This document shows positions 24,276 through 32,401 of a DNA stretch of 64,000 nt, in pieces. The notes beneath the pieces were generated by a model, which saw nothing but the letters and a program-made list of their open reading frames with translations, did no database searches and was not told where the DNA came from. Numbering within the stretch: position 1 is the stretch's first letter; the number at the start of each line of letters is the position of its first letter. The DNA comes from an uncultured Clostridia bacterium (GTDB lineage: Bacteria > Bacillota > Clostridia > Oscillospirales > Acutalibacteraceae). The stretch lies in NCBI GenBank assembly GCA_947627135.1, contig CANQUV010000003.1, positions 1 through 64,000 of the forward strand, read 5' to 3'. The translations under genes were made by a program, and so were the position numbers.

Positions 24276-26237
24276 ATGAAACAAAAAGTTGTAATATGCC
24301 TGATTTTTGTCTTGTTCCTAACTCTGCTTTGTGCCTGCAATGGAAATCAGGTAAACATTGGAACGCCGGCAGAGAAACCGTCTCAGATAACAGAAGCAGT
24401 CAGTGACCCGGAGGAAAACAGGTCGCCTGCCGGGGACGAGGAATCAGGAGTGAGTGACATGGAAATACCGCAGACCGGCTGGACGGAAGCTGTTCCGGCA
24501 GAGTACACTAAGGCGGCAGCCGAACAAGGCGCCGTCGTTTGCCTCGACTATGAATCCGAGGACTATGTGCGGGACGGCAGCGCCATTACAAAAACCGCCT
24601 ATGTTTATACGCCCTACGGCTACGATGAGAACGATGCCGAAACGCGGTACAATATTCTCTATCTCATGCACGGTTGGGGCGGGCGAGCGGGAGAATATTT
24701 TGATTTTGCGGCAACGAAAAATATGTTTGACAACCTGATCGAGAAGGGCGATATCCCGCCGCTTATCATCGTGTCAGCGACTTTCTACAACAAGAACAGC
24801 AGCACGGATTTTTCGAGCTCCATTGAAGAATTTCGGACTTTCCATCAGGATTTTGAAACGCACCTGATGCCCGCAGTAGAGGGACGGTTCCACACCTACG
24901 CCGTATCCACGTCCCCGGAAAATTTGAAAGCCTCCCGCGACCATCGGGCGTTCGGCGGCTTCTCCCTCGGTTCGGTCACAACATGGCTCCAGTTTTGCTA
25001 TGACTACGATTATATCCGCTGGTTTTTACCGATGAGCGGTTCCTGCTGGTATTACGGTACCTATGGTGATTTCCGCTTTGAGGACAACGTGGACTTTATC
25101 GAGCAGCTCGTGAGGAACGAAAACCTTGATGAGCGCGGGTACTTTATCTATCACGCAGTCGGTACAGAGGACGCGGTAAAGAGCCAGTCGATAGGTATGG
25201 CGGAGGAAATGCTGTCACGGGAGATCTTCACACCGGAACACTATGTATTCTACCGGAAAAACGGCGGCAACCATGACTTCAATGCCGTGCAGGAATATCT
25301 CTACAACGCACTCCCGCTGTTCTTTCGGGACGATTCTACCGAAAACGTGCAGACGGAAAGCCAGCCCTTTACAGCCGACACCGCCATTTCGGATGTGATA
25401 AACGATCCCGCTTTCGGAGAGTATGGGCGGCTGATTTTTCCCGTGGATACCGGATATTGGAGCGGAAAGACGCTGGGAGACCTTCACCTGACGTGGTATT
25501 CGAATATCGACCCGAATAAAACTGTGGAGATCGCAAACTACATGAAATCACACGCGCAGGCGGGCGAAACGATCTTTTACGATATTTATACCGATGAGGA
25601 AAAAGCGGCTGACCCCAACAAGGCGGATACGGGACTGTTCTTTTTCAAGGGCGATCCCGGCGAAAAGTTTGCCGTATGTAATGCCGGAGGCGGTTTTGCA
25701 TACGTCGGTGCGATGCAAGACAGTTTCCCACACGCACTGGAGCTTTCCAAAATGGGCTACAACGCCTTTGCGCTGATCTATCGTCCCGGCTGGGACACGG
25801 CGATGGAGGATCTTTCGCGGGCAATCAGCTTTATTTTTGAACACGGGTCGGAACTGGAAATAGACACCGACTGCTATTCCCTGTGGGGCGGTTCGGCGGG
25901 CGCACGAATGGCAGCCGACGTCGGTTCTTACGGTACGGCAGCCTTCGGCGGAGATGATCTGCCGAAGGCGGGCTGCGTTGTCATGCAATACACGGGTCAC
26001 AGCGAGTGGCAGAAAATCGACCCGCCCACCTATGTCTGCATCGGAACCAGCGACGGCATTGCAAACTGGCGCACGATGCAAAGAAGAATAGAGGCAATGT
26101 CCGCCGCGGGCATTCCCACAGAGTTTCACGCCTATGAGGGACTTTCACACGGCTTCGGGCTGGGTACGGGAACGGTCGCTGAGGGCTGGATAAACGACGC
26201 TGTGGCGTTTTGGAAACAGCAAATGAAGAAGCTATAA
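24276..26237 (+). CDS. Lipoprotein with two alpha/beta-hydrolase (esterase) domains
   Basis: This is a 653-residue exported protein. A lipoprotein signal ends in LLCAC. Domain 1 (about 85-355) is a feruloyl-esterase/esterase-D-like hydrolase with YLMHGWGG, nucleophile Ser in GGFSLGS and a late His in GGNHDF. Domain 2 (about 390-650) is a second alpha/beta hydrolase with the oxyanion-type NAGGGFAY, nucleophile in WGGSAGA and His in LSHGFGLG. Both catalytic sets look complete. Likely substrates are acyl or feruloyl esters on plant polysaccharides, but this is inferred. The start at 24276 follows AAGGATG, 17 codons inside the ORF-track start. Confidence 0.85.
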   Translation: MKQKVVICLIFVLFLTLLCACNGNQVNIGTPAEKPSQITEAVSDPEENRSPAGDEESGVSDMEIPQTGWTEAVPAEYTKAAAEQGAVVCLDYESEDYVRDGSAITKTAYVYTPYGYDENDAETRYNILYLMHGWGGRAGEYFDFAATKNMFDNLIEKGDIPPLIIVSATFYNKNSSTDFSSSIEEFRTFHQDFETHLMPAVEGRFHTYAVSTSPENLKASRDHRAFGGFSLGSVTTWLQFCYDYDYIRWFLPMSGSCWYYGTYGDFRFEDNVDFIEQLVRNENLDERGYFIYHAVGTEDAVKSQSIGMAEEMLSREIFTPEHYVFYRKNGGNHDFNAVQEYLYNALPLFFRDDSTENVQTESQPFTADTAISDVINDPAFGEYGRLIFPVDTGYWSGKTLGDLHLTWYSNIDPNKTVEIANYMKSHAQAGETIFYDIYTDEEKAADPNKADTGLFFFKGDPGEKFAVCNAGGGFAYVGAMQDSFPHALELSKMGYNAFALIYRPGWDTAMEDLSRAISFIFEHGSELEIDTDCYSLWGGSAGARMAADVGSYGTAAFGGDDLPKAGCVVMQYTGHSEWQKIDPPTYVCIGTSDGIANWRTMQRRIEAMSAAGIPTEFHAYEGLSHGFGLGTGTVAEGWINDAVAFWKQQMKKL

Positions 26238-26298
26238 CTTCTGGTATGAACTGGTGAACGGATAGAGACTTCCGTAAACGGGAAAACGAATTTATACT
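26235..26298 (+). promoter_or_regulatory. LysR-type promoter, copy B
   Basis: TAACTTCTGGTAT (26235-26247, overlapping the esterase stop codon), GAACTGGTGAAC, GAGACTTC (26265-26272), then exactly 20 bases to TATACT (26293-26298). Spacing is identical to copy A. Confidence 0.8.
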
Positions 26299-26328
26299 AA
26301 TATCATCAAATGGAAAGGACGAATTACT

Positions 26329-27018
26329 ATGAAACGAATTTTAGCAATTTTATTTAGCCTTACGCTGATTTTTTCTCTTGCGGCCTGTTCCGGTCAAAAC
26401 GGAGAGAGCAACCCCAGTTCCGGTAGTTCCACAGGCGAAAGTATATCGCCGGAAAACAGTTCCGCACAGCCAGAGCAGCCCAGCGAGCCGTCTGATACGG
26501 CCTCTTCCGAAACACCGAATGCGAAACCGGTCGAGGGAAAGACGTTGGTTGTTTACTACTCCGCTACAAACAACACTGAGGCGATTGCTGGATATATTGC
26601 GAACGCCATAGGCGCAGATATATTTGAGCTTGTTCCGGTAAAGCCTTATACCTCCGATGATTTGGACTGGACGAACCGGGACAGCCGCGTATCCCGTGAG
26701 CATGACGATGAATCCCTGCGCACCGTCGAACTGGAAAAATCAGTCCCCGATAACTGGGAGGAATATGACACGGTGTTCATCGGTTACCCCATTTGGTGGG
26801 GCATCGCCGCGTGGCCGACTGACACATTCGTAAAATCCAATGATTTCACCGGCAAAACCGTGATCCCGTTCTGCACTTCATCATCGTCCGGTCTCGGGCA
26901 GAGCGGTGAACTGCTAAAAGAGGAATCCGGAACCGGCAACTGGCTGGAAGGTCAGCGGTTCCAGTCGGGAGCAAGTGAGGACACAGTAAAGGAATGGATC
27001 TTGGGCTTGGAACTATAA
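26329..27018 (+). CDS. Exported flavodoxin lipoprotein
   Basis: This 229-residue protein has a lipoprotein signal (MKRILAILFSLTLIFSLAAC), a Ser/Pro/Glu-rich spacer to about 65, and a flavodoxin domain with LVVYYSATNNTEAIAGY (FMN phosphate loop) and IGYPIWWGIAAWP (ring-binding loop). Placing FMN outside the membrane suggests extracytoplasmic electron transfer. A flavin reductase and a membrane DUF4405 protein are encoded in the same island. AAAGGA precedes the ATG and a LysR-type promoter lies just upstream. Confidence 0.88.
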   Translation: MKRILAILFSLTLIFSLAACSGQNGESNPSSGSSTGESISPENSSAQPEQPSEPSDTASSETPNAKPVEGKTLVVYYSATNNTEAIAGYIANAIGADIFELVPVKPYTSDDLDWTNRDSRVSREHDDESLRTVELEKSVPDNWEEYDTVFIGYPIWWGIAAWPTDTFVKSNDFTGKTVIPFCTSSSSGLGQSGELLKEESGTGNWLEGQRFQSGASEDTVKEWILGLEL

Positions 27019-27764
27019 TCGGTTCCGGCACTTCCTATCAAGTTGACGCCGGAACCGAAACCTATCGTGGCTTTATGATTGACAACATCTATCACTCCCC
27101 AAGTGACGGGGAGATTCACTACAACGTCTATATCCCCGAAAGCTACGACGGCAGCCGTCCCTATGCGCTGTTCTTCACGCTTCCGGGCTATGAGGGATTG
27201 TATTTTCAGGGCGTGGCCCGAAATCTGGAGGCGGAAGCGTTTGGCTTTGAAGCGCAGAAGTACAACGAGAAAATGATCGTTGTAGCTCCCCAGCTTTCCG
27301 ATTGGGGAGAAACCTCCGCAAATCAGACCATCGCTCTGCTTGAATACTTCCTTGACGCCTATAACATAGACCCCGAAAAGGTCTATGCAAACGGCTATTC
27401 GGGAGGCGGAGAGACGATGTCTCTCGTAATGGGAAAGCATCCCGAAATGTTTACCGCGTATCTTCATTGTTCTTCGCAATGGGACGGCGATTTGGAGGTG
27501 TTGGCAGAAAGCCGCACGCCGGTGTATCTTGCCATAGGCGAGGACGATGAGTATTACGGTTCCGAGCCGACCAAGCGCGCCTACGATACCCTGCGCGGAC
27601 TGTATGAGAAGCAGGGGCTTACAGATGCGGAAATCGAGGAACTGATGGTGCTGGATGTTAAAGAGGACAGCTATTTTCGGGATAAAGGCGTGAACAATCA
27701 GCATGGAGGCGGCGGGCTGTTCGCCTATGATGCGGACATCATGGGCTGGCTGTTCGGAAAATAG
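26994..27764 (+). pseudogene. Alpha/beta-hydrolase esterase, N-terminally truncated
   Basis: The frame encodes a hydrolase with YIPESYDGSRPYALFFTLPGYEG, nucleophile Ser in NGYSGGGE, Asp in GEDDEYYG and His in NNQHGGGG, so the catalytic core is complete. Its 5' end overlaps the flavodoxin gene by 25 bases, an in-frame TGA lies just upstream, and no signal peptide or good ribosome site is present. Relatives I recall are lipoproteins. I read it as having lost its export signal through a deletion joining it to the flavodoxin. It may still be translated, so pseudogene status is uncertain. Confidence 0.6.
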
Positions 27765-27777
27765 ACAGGAGGCAATC

Positions 27778-28113
27778 ATGAATAGATCGACTGTAATATG
27801 CCATATGTTAATGGCGCTGGACGGAAAGGAAACCATCGAGTGCGAAGTGCTGCTGCGGAAACTGAAAACGCTTTTCGGGATCAACCGGGTTCTGCTTGCC
27901 GGAGGCGGCGTAACAAATCAAACTTTCGCTGCGGCGGGGCTGATCGACGAACTTAGCATCGTTTTAGCGCCCACAGCGGACGGCGACAGCGGCTGTGCAT
28001 CTCTGTTTGAAACAGGCGGATTTTCTCCCGCCGCTCCTGTCGCGTTTTCCTTGAAAGCGGTGGAACAGATCGAAAATGATACACTGTGGCTTCGGTACAT
28101 ATTAAAAAAATAG
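27778..28113 (+). pseudogene. RibD-type reductase with internal in-frame deletion
   Basis: A 111-residue frame with a good AGGAGG site joins the first strand of a RibD C-terminal/dihydrofolate-reductase-like domain (MNRSTVICHMLMALDGK) to its last third (LKTLFGINRVLLAGGGVTNQTFAAAGLIDELSIVLAPTADG). About 100 central residues are absent. NADPH binding (the AGGG loop) remains, but the substrate half is gone. It is similar in style to the flavodoxin deletion at 20.1 kb. Confidence 0.7.
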
Positions 28114-28125
28114 GAGGATAATGGA

Positions 28126-28677
28126 ATGAGAAAGAATTTTGGAGTGAAACCGTGGGTCTATCCACAGCCGGTGCTGATGATCGGCACTTATGACGAAAAC
28201 GGGAAGCCGAACCTGATGAACGCAGCCTGGGGTGGTCAATATGACGCAAATCAGGTCATGCTGTGCCTAAGCTCCCACAAAACCACGGACAATATCAAAG
28301 TGACCGGCGCTTTTACCGTCAGCTTTGCCACCGCCTCTACCGTCGTACCCTGCGACTATGTGGGAATCGTATCTGCAAAGCAAGAGCCAAACAAAATGGA
28401 AAAAGCAGGCTTCACGACGTTGAAAAGCGAATTTGTAAACGCCCCGATAATCAACGAACTTCCTTTGACGCTGGAATGTAAATTTCTGAAATGCAACGAG
28501 GACGGCAATGTGATCGGTGAGATTGTCAATGTCAGCGCCGACGAAAGCATCCTGACGGACGGCAATGTGGACCACAAAAAGCTGGATGCCATCATCTTTG
28601 ATCCTGCGACTGCTGCTTATATCCGCTTTGGTGAGAAGGTAGGAAACGCTTTCAAAGACGGTGCAAAGCTGAAATAA
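28126..28677 (+). CDS. Flavin reductase family protein
   Basis: This 183-residue cytoplasmic FMN-binding split-barrel protein has PQPVLMIGTYDENGKPNLMNAAWGG (FMN contact) and FTVSFAT, features of flavoredoxin/flavin reductase proteins. AGGAGG lies 8 bases before the ATG. It is the last gene of the exported flavodoxin unit and could reduce flavin or act as an electron carrier there. Confidence 0.88.
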   Translation: MRKNFGVKPWVYPQPVLMIGTYDENGKPNLMNAAWGGQYDANQVMLCLSSHKTTDNIKVTGAFTVSFATASTVVPCDYVGIVSAKQEPNKMEKAGFTTLKSEFVNAPIINELPLTLECKFLKCNEDGNVIGEIVNVSADESILTDGNVDHKKLDAIIFDPATAAYIRFGEKVGNAFKDGAKLK

Positions 28678-28684
28678 TTTAAGC

Positions 28685-28722
28685 AATCTGTCCCACACCG
28701 TATTACCGGCGTGGGACAGATT
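28685..28722 (+). terminator. Hairpin after the flavin reductase gene
   Basis: AATCTGTCCCAC / GTGGGACAGATT is a perfect 12-bp stem with a 14-base loop. The T tail is short (TTTGG). Confidence 0.6.
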
Positions 28723-28831
28723 TGGAATCAGTTTTGTTACTGTCGTTGATTATAAATGCGGCTGTTGTCGCAAATTGCTAAGTTGAATGACGGGGCAAGC
28801 CCCTTATTAAACGAGATTCAGAATCCTGTAC

Positions 28832-28866
28832 CCGTCCACACTTCCGGTTTGTGGACGGTTATTTTT
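28832..28866 (+). terminator. Second terminator before promoter C
   Basis: CCGTCCACA ... TGTGGACGG with tail TTATTTTT. It ends 9 bp before the LysR-type box C, so the next unit is insulated from the previous one. The 28678-28973 gap holds only these terminators, a short GGGGCAAGCCCC palindrome and promoter C. Confidence 0.75.
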
Positions 28867-28874
28867 ATGAGTTC

Positions 28875-28938
28875 TAACTTGAGGTAAGAACTACTGAACC
28901 AACCGAGACTTCTGTTATCCGGCAAATCAGTCTAAAAT
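28875..28938 (+). promoter_or_regulatory. LysR-type promoter, copy C
   Basis: TAACTTGAGGTAA (28875-28887) lies within GTTCTAAC...GTAAGAAC, followed by GAACTACTGAAC, GAGACTTC (28905-28912), then exactly 20 bases to TAAAAT (28933-28938). Spacing matches copies A and B to the base. Confidence 0.8.
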
Positions 28939-28973
28939 ATAATTACAAACAAACCCCATAGGAGGTATTGAAC

Positions 28974-29813
28974 ATGGAATACATTACACTCAATAACGGA
29001 ATCAAAATGCCTATGGCCGGGATCGGTGTGTTTATGATGTCCCCTGCCGAAGCGGAGGCGTCTGTGGAAAGCGCACTGAAAAACGGCGTACGCATGATAG
29101 ATACGGCCAACGGATACATGAACGAGAGCGGCACAGGCCGCGGTATCAAGAAAAGCGGCGTGCCGAGAGAAGAAATTTTCCTTGTCACTAAGCTCTGGCC
29201 TACGGTCTATGAAAAGGAAACGGCGGTAGACGAAACCCTCTCACGGCTCGGCACAGACTACATCGACTTGCTGTTCCTGCACCAGCCCACCGCCAACTGG
29301 CGCGAAGGCTATCGGAACATCGAAAAGGCGGTCAAAACCGACAAGGTGAAAGCCATCGGGCTTTCTAATTTTCCCGATGAACTCCTTCGGGAAGCCATCG
29401 ACACTATGGAACTGAAACCCCAGGTCGTTCAGGTGGAGGCGCATCCGTACTACCCGCAGACCGAGCTGAAAAAGATTCTGGCTGAGACGGGCATGGGCCT
29501 TATGGCATGGTATCCGCTGGGCCATGGCGACAAGAGCCTACGGGAAGAACCGGTCTTTACAGAACTTGCGAAAAAGTACGGAAAGACGAACGCCCAGATC
29601 ATTCTGCGCTGGCACATTCAGAGCGGCAATGTGGTGATCCCCGGCTCCAAGAATCCCGATCACATCCGTGATAATTTTAATATCTTTGACTTTGTCCTTT
29701 CCGATGAAGATATGGCGGAAATCGCAAAGGTCAACAAAAATAAGCGGTATTACACGGCAACGCCGGAAATGCTGGCCGCCTACGCAAATATGGAGCTGCA
29801 GCCTGACCTTTGA
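28974..29813 (+). CDS. Aldo/keto reductase
   Basis: This 279-residue NADPH-dependent carbonyl reductase has catalytic Asp and Tyr in VRMIDTANGYMNE, Lys in VTKLWPTVYE and His in YIDLLFLHQ. The C-terminal IPGSKNPDHIRDNF is the cofactor phosphate region. GGAGGT precedes the ATG (the ORF track starts two codons earlier at TTG). It is close to the reductase at 20252 and is the first gene of the third LysR-type unit. Confidence 0.9.
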   Translation: MEYITLNNGIKMPMAGIGVFMMSPAEAEASVESALKNGVRMIDTANGYMNESGTGRGIKKSGVPREEIFLVTKLWPTVYEKETAVDETLSRLGTDYIDLLFLHQPTANWREGYRNIEKAVKTDKVKAIGLSNFPDELLREAIDTMELKPQVVQVEAHPYYPQTELKKILAETGMGLMAWYPLGHGDKSLREEPVFTELAKKYGKTNAQIILRWHIQSGNVVIPGSKNPDHIRDNFNIFDFVLSDEDMAEIAKVNKNKRYYTATPEMLAAYANMELQPDL

Positions 29814-29846
29814 TCTGACCACAGAACCAACAGGAGGGAGTTTATC

Positions 29847-30695
29847 ATGGAATACACGATATTGAACAATGGTGTAAAAATGCCCATGGAGGGTTTCGGC
29901 GTCTTTCAGGTGCGCGATCCGCGTGAGTGTGAGCAGGCAGTTTTGGACGCCATCAGTGTGGGGTATAGGCTGATCGACACGGCAGCGTCCTACGGAAACG
30001 AGGAAGCGGTCGGTGCGGCTCTGGGCAAGAGCGGAGCCTGCCGGGATGACCTGTTTATCACCACAAAACTGTGGGTATCTGATGCAAGCTTCGAAGGCGC
30101 GAAAAAAGCGTTTGAAAGCTCCTTACAAAAGCTGGGGCTGGAATACCTTGACCTGTATCTTCTTCATCAGCCTATGGGCGATTACTACGGCGCGTGGAAA
30201 GCCTTAGAGGAATTCTATAAGGAGGGTCGAATCCGCGCCATCGGCGTATGTAATTTCTATCCTCATGTGCTTGCGGATTTCTGCGAGACGGTGGAAGTTC
30301 TGCCCATGGTGAATCAGGTGGAACTGCATCCTTTCTTCCAGCAGCCGGATGCGCTTTCCCTTATGAAAGAATACGAAGTACAGCCGGAAGCGTGGGGTCC
30401 GTTTGCTGAAGGGCGCAACGGAATTTTCACCAACCCGGTACTGACCCAGATCGGCAAAAAGTACGGCAAATCACCCGCCCAAGTCGCTTTGCGGTGGAAC
30501 GTGCAGCGGGGCGTTGTCGTGATTCCGAAATCCACCCACAGAAACCGTATGGAGCAGAATTTCGATATCTGGAATTTCAGTCTCACTGACGAGGAAATGG
30601 CCCGCATTTCGGCTCTTGACCTCGGCCACAGCGAGATCGTCAACCATTTCGATCCGAACTTTGTCCGGACGCTCCACGGGCGTTTTGCCGGATAA
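29847..30695 (+). CDS. Aldo/keto reductase
   Basis: This 282-residue reductase is a third paralogue. It has YRLIDTAASYGNEEAVG (Asp, Tyr), TTKLWVSDA (Lys), YLDLYLLHQ (His) and IPKSTHRNRMEQNF at the cofactor end. It is more divergent from the other two, so substrate preference probably differs. AGGAGGGAG precedes the ATG. It sits between another reductase and an iron alcohol dehydrogenase in one transcription unit, consistent with aldehyde or ketone reduction. Confidence 0.9.
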   Translation: MEYTILNNGVKMPMEGFGVFQVRDPRECEQAVLDAISVGYRLIDTAASYGNEEAVGAALGKSGACRDDLFITTKLWVSDASFEGAKKAFESSLQKLGLEYLDLYLLHQPMGDYYGAWKALEEFYKEGRIRAIGVCNFYPHVLADFCETVEVLPMVNQVELHPFFQQPDALSLMKEYEVQPEAWGPFAEGRNGIFTNPVLTQIGKKYGKSPAQVALRWNVQRGVVVIPKSTHRNRMEQNFDIWNFSLTDEEMARISALDLGHSEIVNHFDPNFVRTLHGRFAG

Positions 30696-30706
30696 AGGAG
30701 GCTATT

Positions 30707-31867
30707 ATGAACAGTTTTACCTACCGTTATCCCGTAACGGTTTATTTTGGAGAAAAAGCGGCAGAAAAGAATTTGCCCGCAGAGCTTTTAAAGGTCGGCA
30801 AAAACGTCATGTTGGCCTACGGCGGCGGGTCCGTCAAAAAGAACGGCGTTTACGACGAACTGATAGGACTTCTCACCGCTGCAGGAAAGAATGTCACAGA
30901 ATTTTCCGGCATTATGTCAAACCCCACCTACGCCAAAGTGCAAGAGGGCGCTCGTCTTGCCCGCGAGAATGAGATTAATTTCATTTTAGCCGTGGGCGGC
31001 GGCAGTGTCATCGACTGTTGCAAGGTCGTTTCGGCGCAGGCAAGGACGGATACCGATCTGTGGGAACTGGAAACCGTGAAGCACGGCGGACCCGTGGACT
31101 TGATCCCTATGGGAGCAGTGGTGACGGCTTTCGGAACGGGCGCGGAAATGAATAACGGTGCGGTCATCACGAATGAGGAAAAGAAGGTCAAAGGCCCGCT
31201 GTGGGGTGCGTTTTACGATTTTGCCATCCTCGATCCGGCCTATACCATGACCATGCCCATGAACCAGGTCATTTCCGGCGCTTTTGATGCGCTTTCCCAC
31301 TGCATGGAAACCTATATGGGTGCGCCGAGAGAAACGAATATCTCTGACGAGATCAACGAGGCATGCCAGCGCAGCATCATCCGCAACCTTCGGGCAACGC
31401 TGAAAAACCGGCAGGATAGAAAGGCGAGAAGCGAGCTGGTATGGGCGGCGGCTATGGGTGAAAACGGGATACTCAAAATCGGCAAGGTCACGGATTTCCA
31501 GGCGCATATGCTGGAACACCAACTCGGTGCGTACACAGACTGCAACCACGGGCAGGGGCTGGCGGTGATTCATCCCGTCCTCTACCGTTATATGCTTCCC
31601 GAAACCGCACCGCAGTTGGCCCGCCTCGCCGTGAGCGTCTGGGACATCGATCCTGCAGGAAAGACAGAAGCAGAGCTGGCGAACGCTTTTCTAGATGCGC
31701 TGGCATCGTTCATTAAAGAGATTGGCCTGCCGATGACATTCACGGAAATGGGCATTCCGGCCGATACGGACTATGCGGCAATCGCAGACAGCACCGTTCT
31801 CACGGTTGGCTGCTGCAAGAAATTCACGAAGGACGAACTGCTGGCGGTTCTCAATGAATGTAAATAA
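30707..31867 (+). CDS. Iron-containing alcohol dehydrogenase (butanol dehydrogenase/YqhD-like)
   Basis: This 386-residue group III alcohol dehydrogenase reduces aldehydes with NAD(P)H. GGGSVKKNG and AVGGGSVIDCCK form the nucleotide-binding site. Metal ligands appear in SGAFDALSHCMETY (Asp, His), MLEHQLGAY (His) and CNHGQGLAV (His). The length and opening NSFTYRYPVTVYFGEKA match the butanol-dehydrogenase/YqhD branch. AAAGGAGG precedes the ATG, 11 bases after the upstream reductase. Confidence 0.92.
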   Translation: MNSFTYRYPVTVYFGEKAAEKNLPAELLKVGKNVMLAYGGGSVKKNGVYDELIGLLTAAGKNVTEFSGIMSNPTYAKVQEGARLARENEINFILAVGGGSVIDCCKVVSAQARTDTDLWELETVKHGGPVDLIPMGAVVTAFGTGAEMNNGAVITNEEKKVKGPLWGAFYDFAILDPAYTMTMPMNQVISGAFDALSHCMETYMGAPRETNISDEINEACQRSIIRNLRATLKNRQDRKARSELVWAAAMGENGILKIGKVTDFQAHMLEHQLGAYTDCNHGQGLAVIHPVLYRYMLPETAPQLARLAVSVWDIDPAGKTEAELANAFLDALASFIKEIGLPMTFTEMGIPADTDYAAIADSTVLTVGCCKKFTKDELLAVLNECK

Positions 31868-31879
31868 GGAGGCATGGAT

Positions 31880-32121
31880 ATGGCAAAGAAACAAACGGCG
31901 GGACGGGACAGGCTCGGCACTCTCACACCCAAATTTGCGGAACTGAATGACGATGTATTGTTCGGAGAGGTATGGTCGCGGGAAGATAAATTCTCACCCA
32001 GAAACAGAAGTATGGTCACCATAGCAGCGCTGTTCACGGCTGGTATCAGGAGAAAGGAAAAGAGGAGCAGGAATTTCACCACGGAGATGTCGTGAACATT
32101 CCTGCAAATGTCAAGCACTGA
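31880..32121 (+). pseudogene. Carboxymuconolactone decarboxylase-cupin fusion, internally deleted and frameshifted
   Basis: The start (MAKKQTAGRDRLGTLTPKFAELNDDVLFGEVWSRE...RNRSMVTIAAL) is the beginning of a carboxymuconolactone-decarboxylase-like domain. It then passes, out of frame, into a cupin C-terminus (HGWYQEKGKEEQEFHHGDVVNIPANVKH). Homologues with a decarboxylase domain followed by a cupin are known; here the middle is deleted. The AGGAGG site is intact, so a short peptide could be made from the first frame. Confidence 0.75.
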
Positions 32122-32175
32122 CTCGGTTTTGCACTGATTTTTCTGCTTTATGCATATGTTTTCGTCAAAAGCTTA

Positions 32176-32214
32176 TTATTCGTCGGTTTGCTCTTCAATT
32201 TTGTAAAACAGCAT
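32176..32214 (-). pseudogene. Orphan gene start, MLFYKIEEQTDE
   Basis: On the minus strand GTGAGGATC precedes an ATG and a 12-codon frame ending in TAA. It looks like the preserved start of a gene whose body was deleted. The surrounding 32122-32401 gap holds only this and the hairpin at 32316-32366. Confidence 0.25.
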
Positions 32215-32315
32215 AGTTGATCCTCACGTTTTTATGATGTCTTAATTGTATCAGAGACAATGCGACAAAAAAAGGACACTTTTGCCTTCGCAACCGGTGA
32301 CAAAAAGTTTTAGAT

Positions 32316-32366
32316 TGCAAAAACAACCCTCACAGAAGTTTTAAAATTCCGCAAGGGCTGTTTGCA
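32316..32366 (-). terminator. Hairpin after the 32402 gene
   Basis: TGCAAAAACAACCCT pairs with AGGGCTGTTTGCA with two unpaired A's and a long loop. It lies 36 bases beyond the stop of the minus-strand gene. The T run after it is weak. Confidence 0.45.
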
Positions 32367-32401
32367 TATTTTATTCGCTAAATCTTAGAATGATTCTTTG
32401 A

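Noticed and set aside
26952-27884. 310-codon minus-strand ORF
   Set aside because: Antisense to the esterase and flavodoxin genes, and its translation has no family features.
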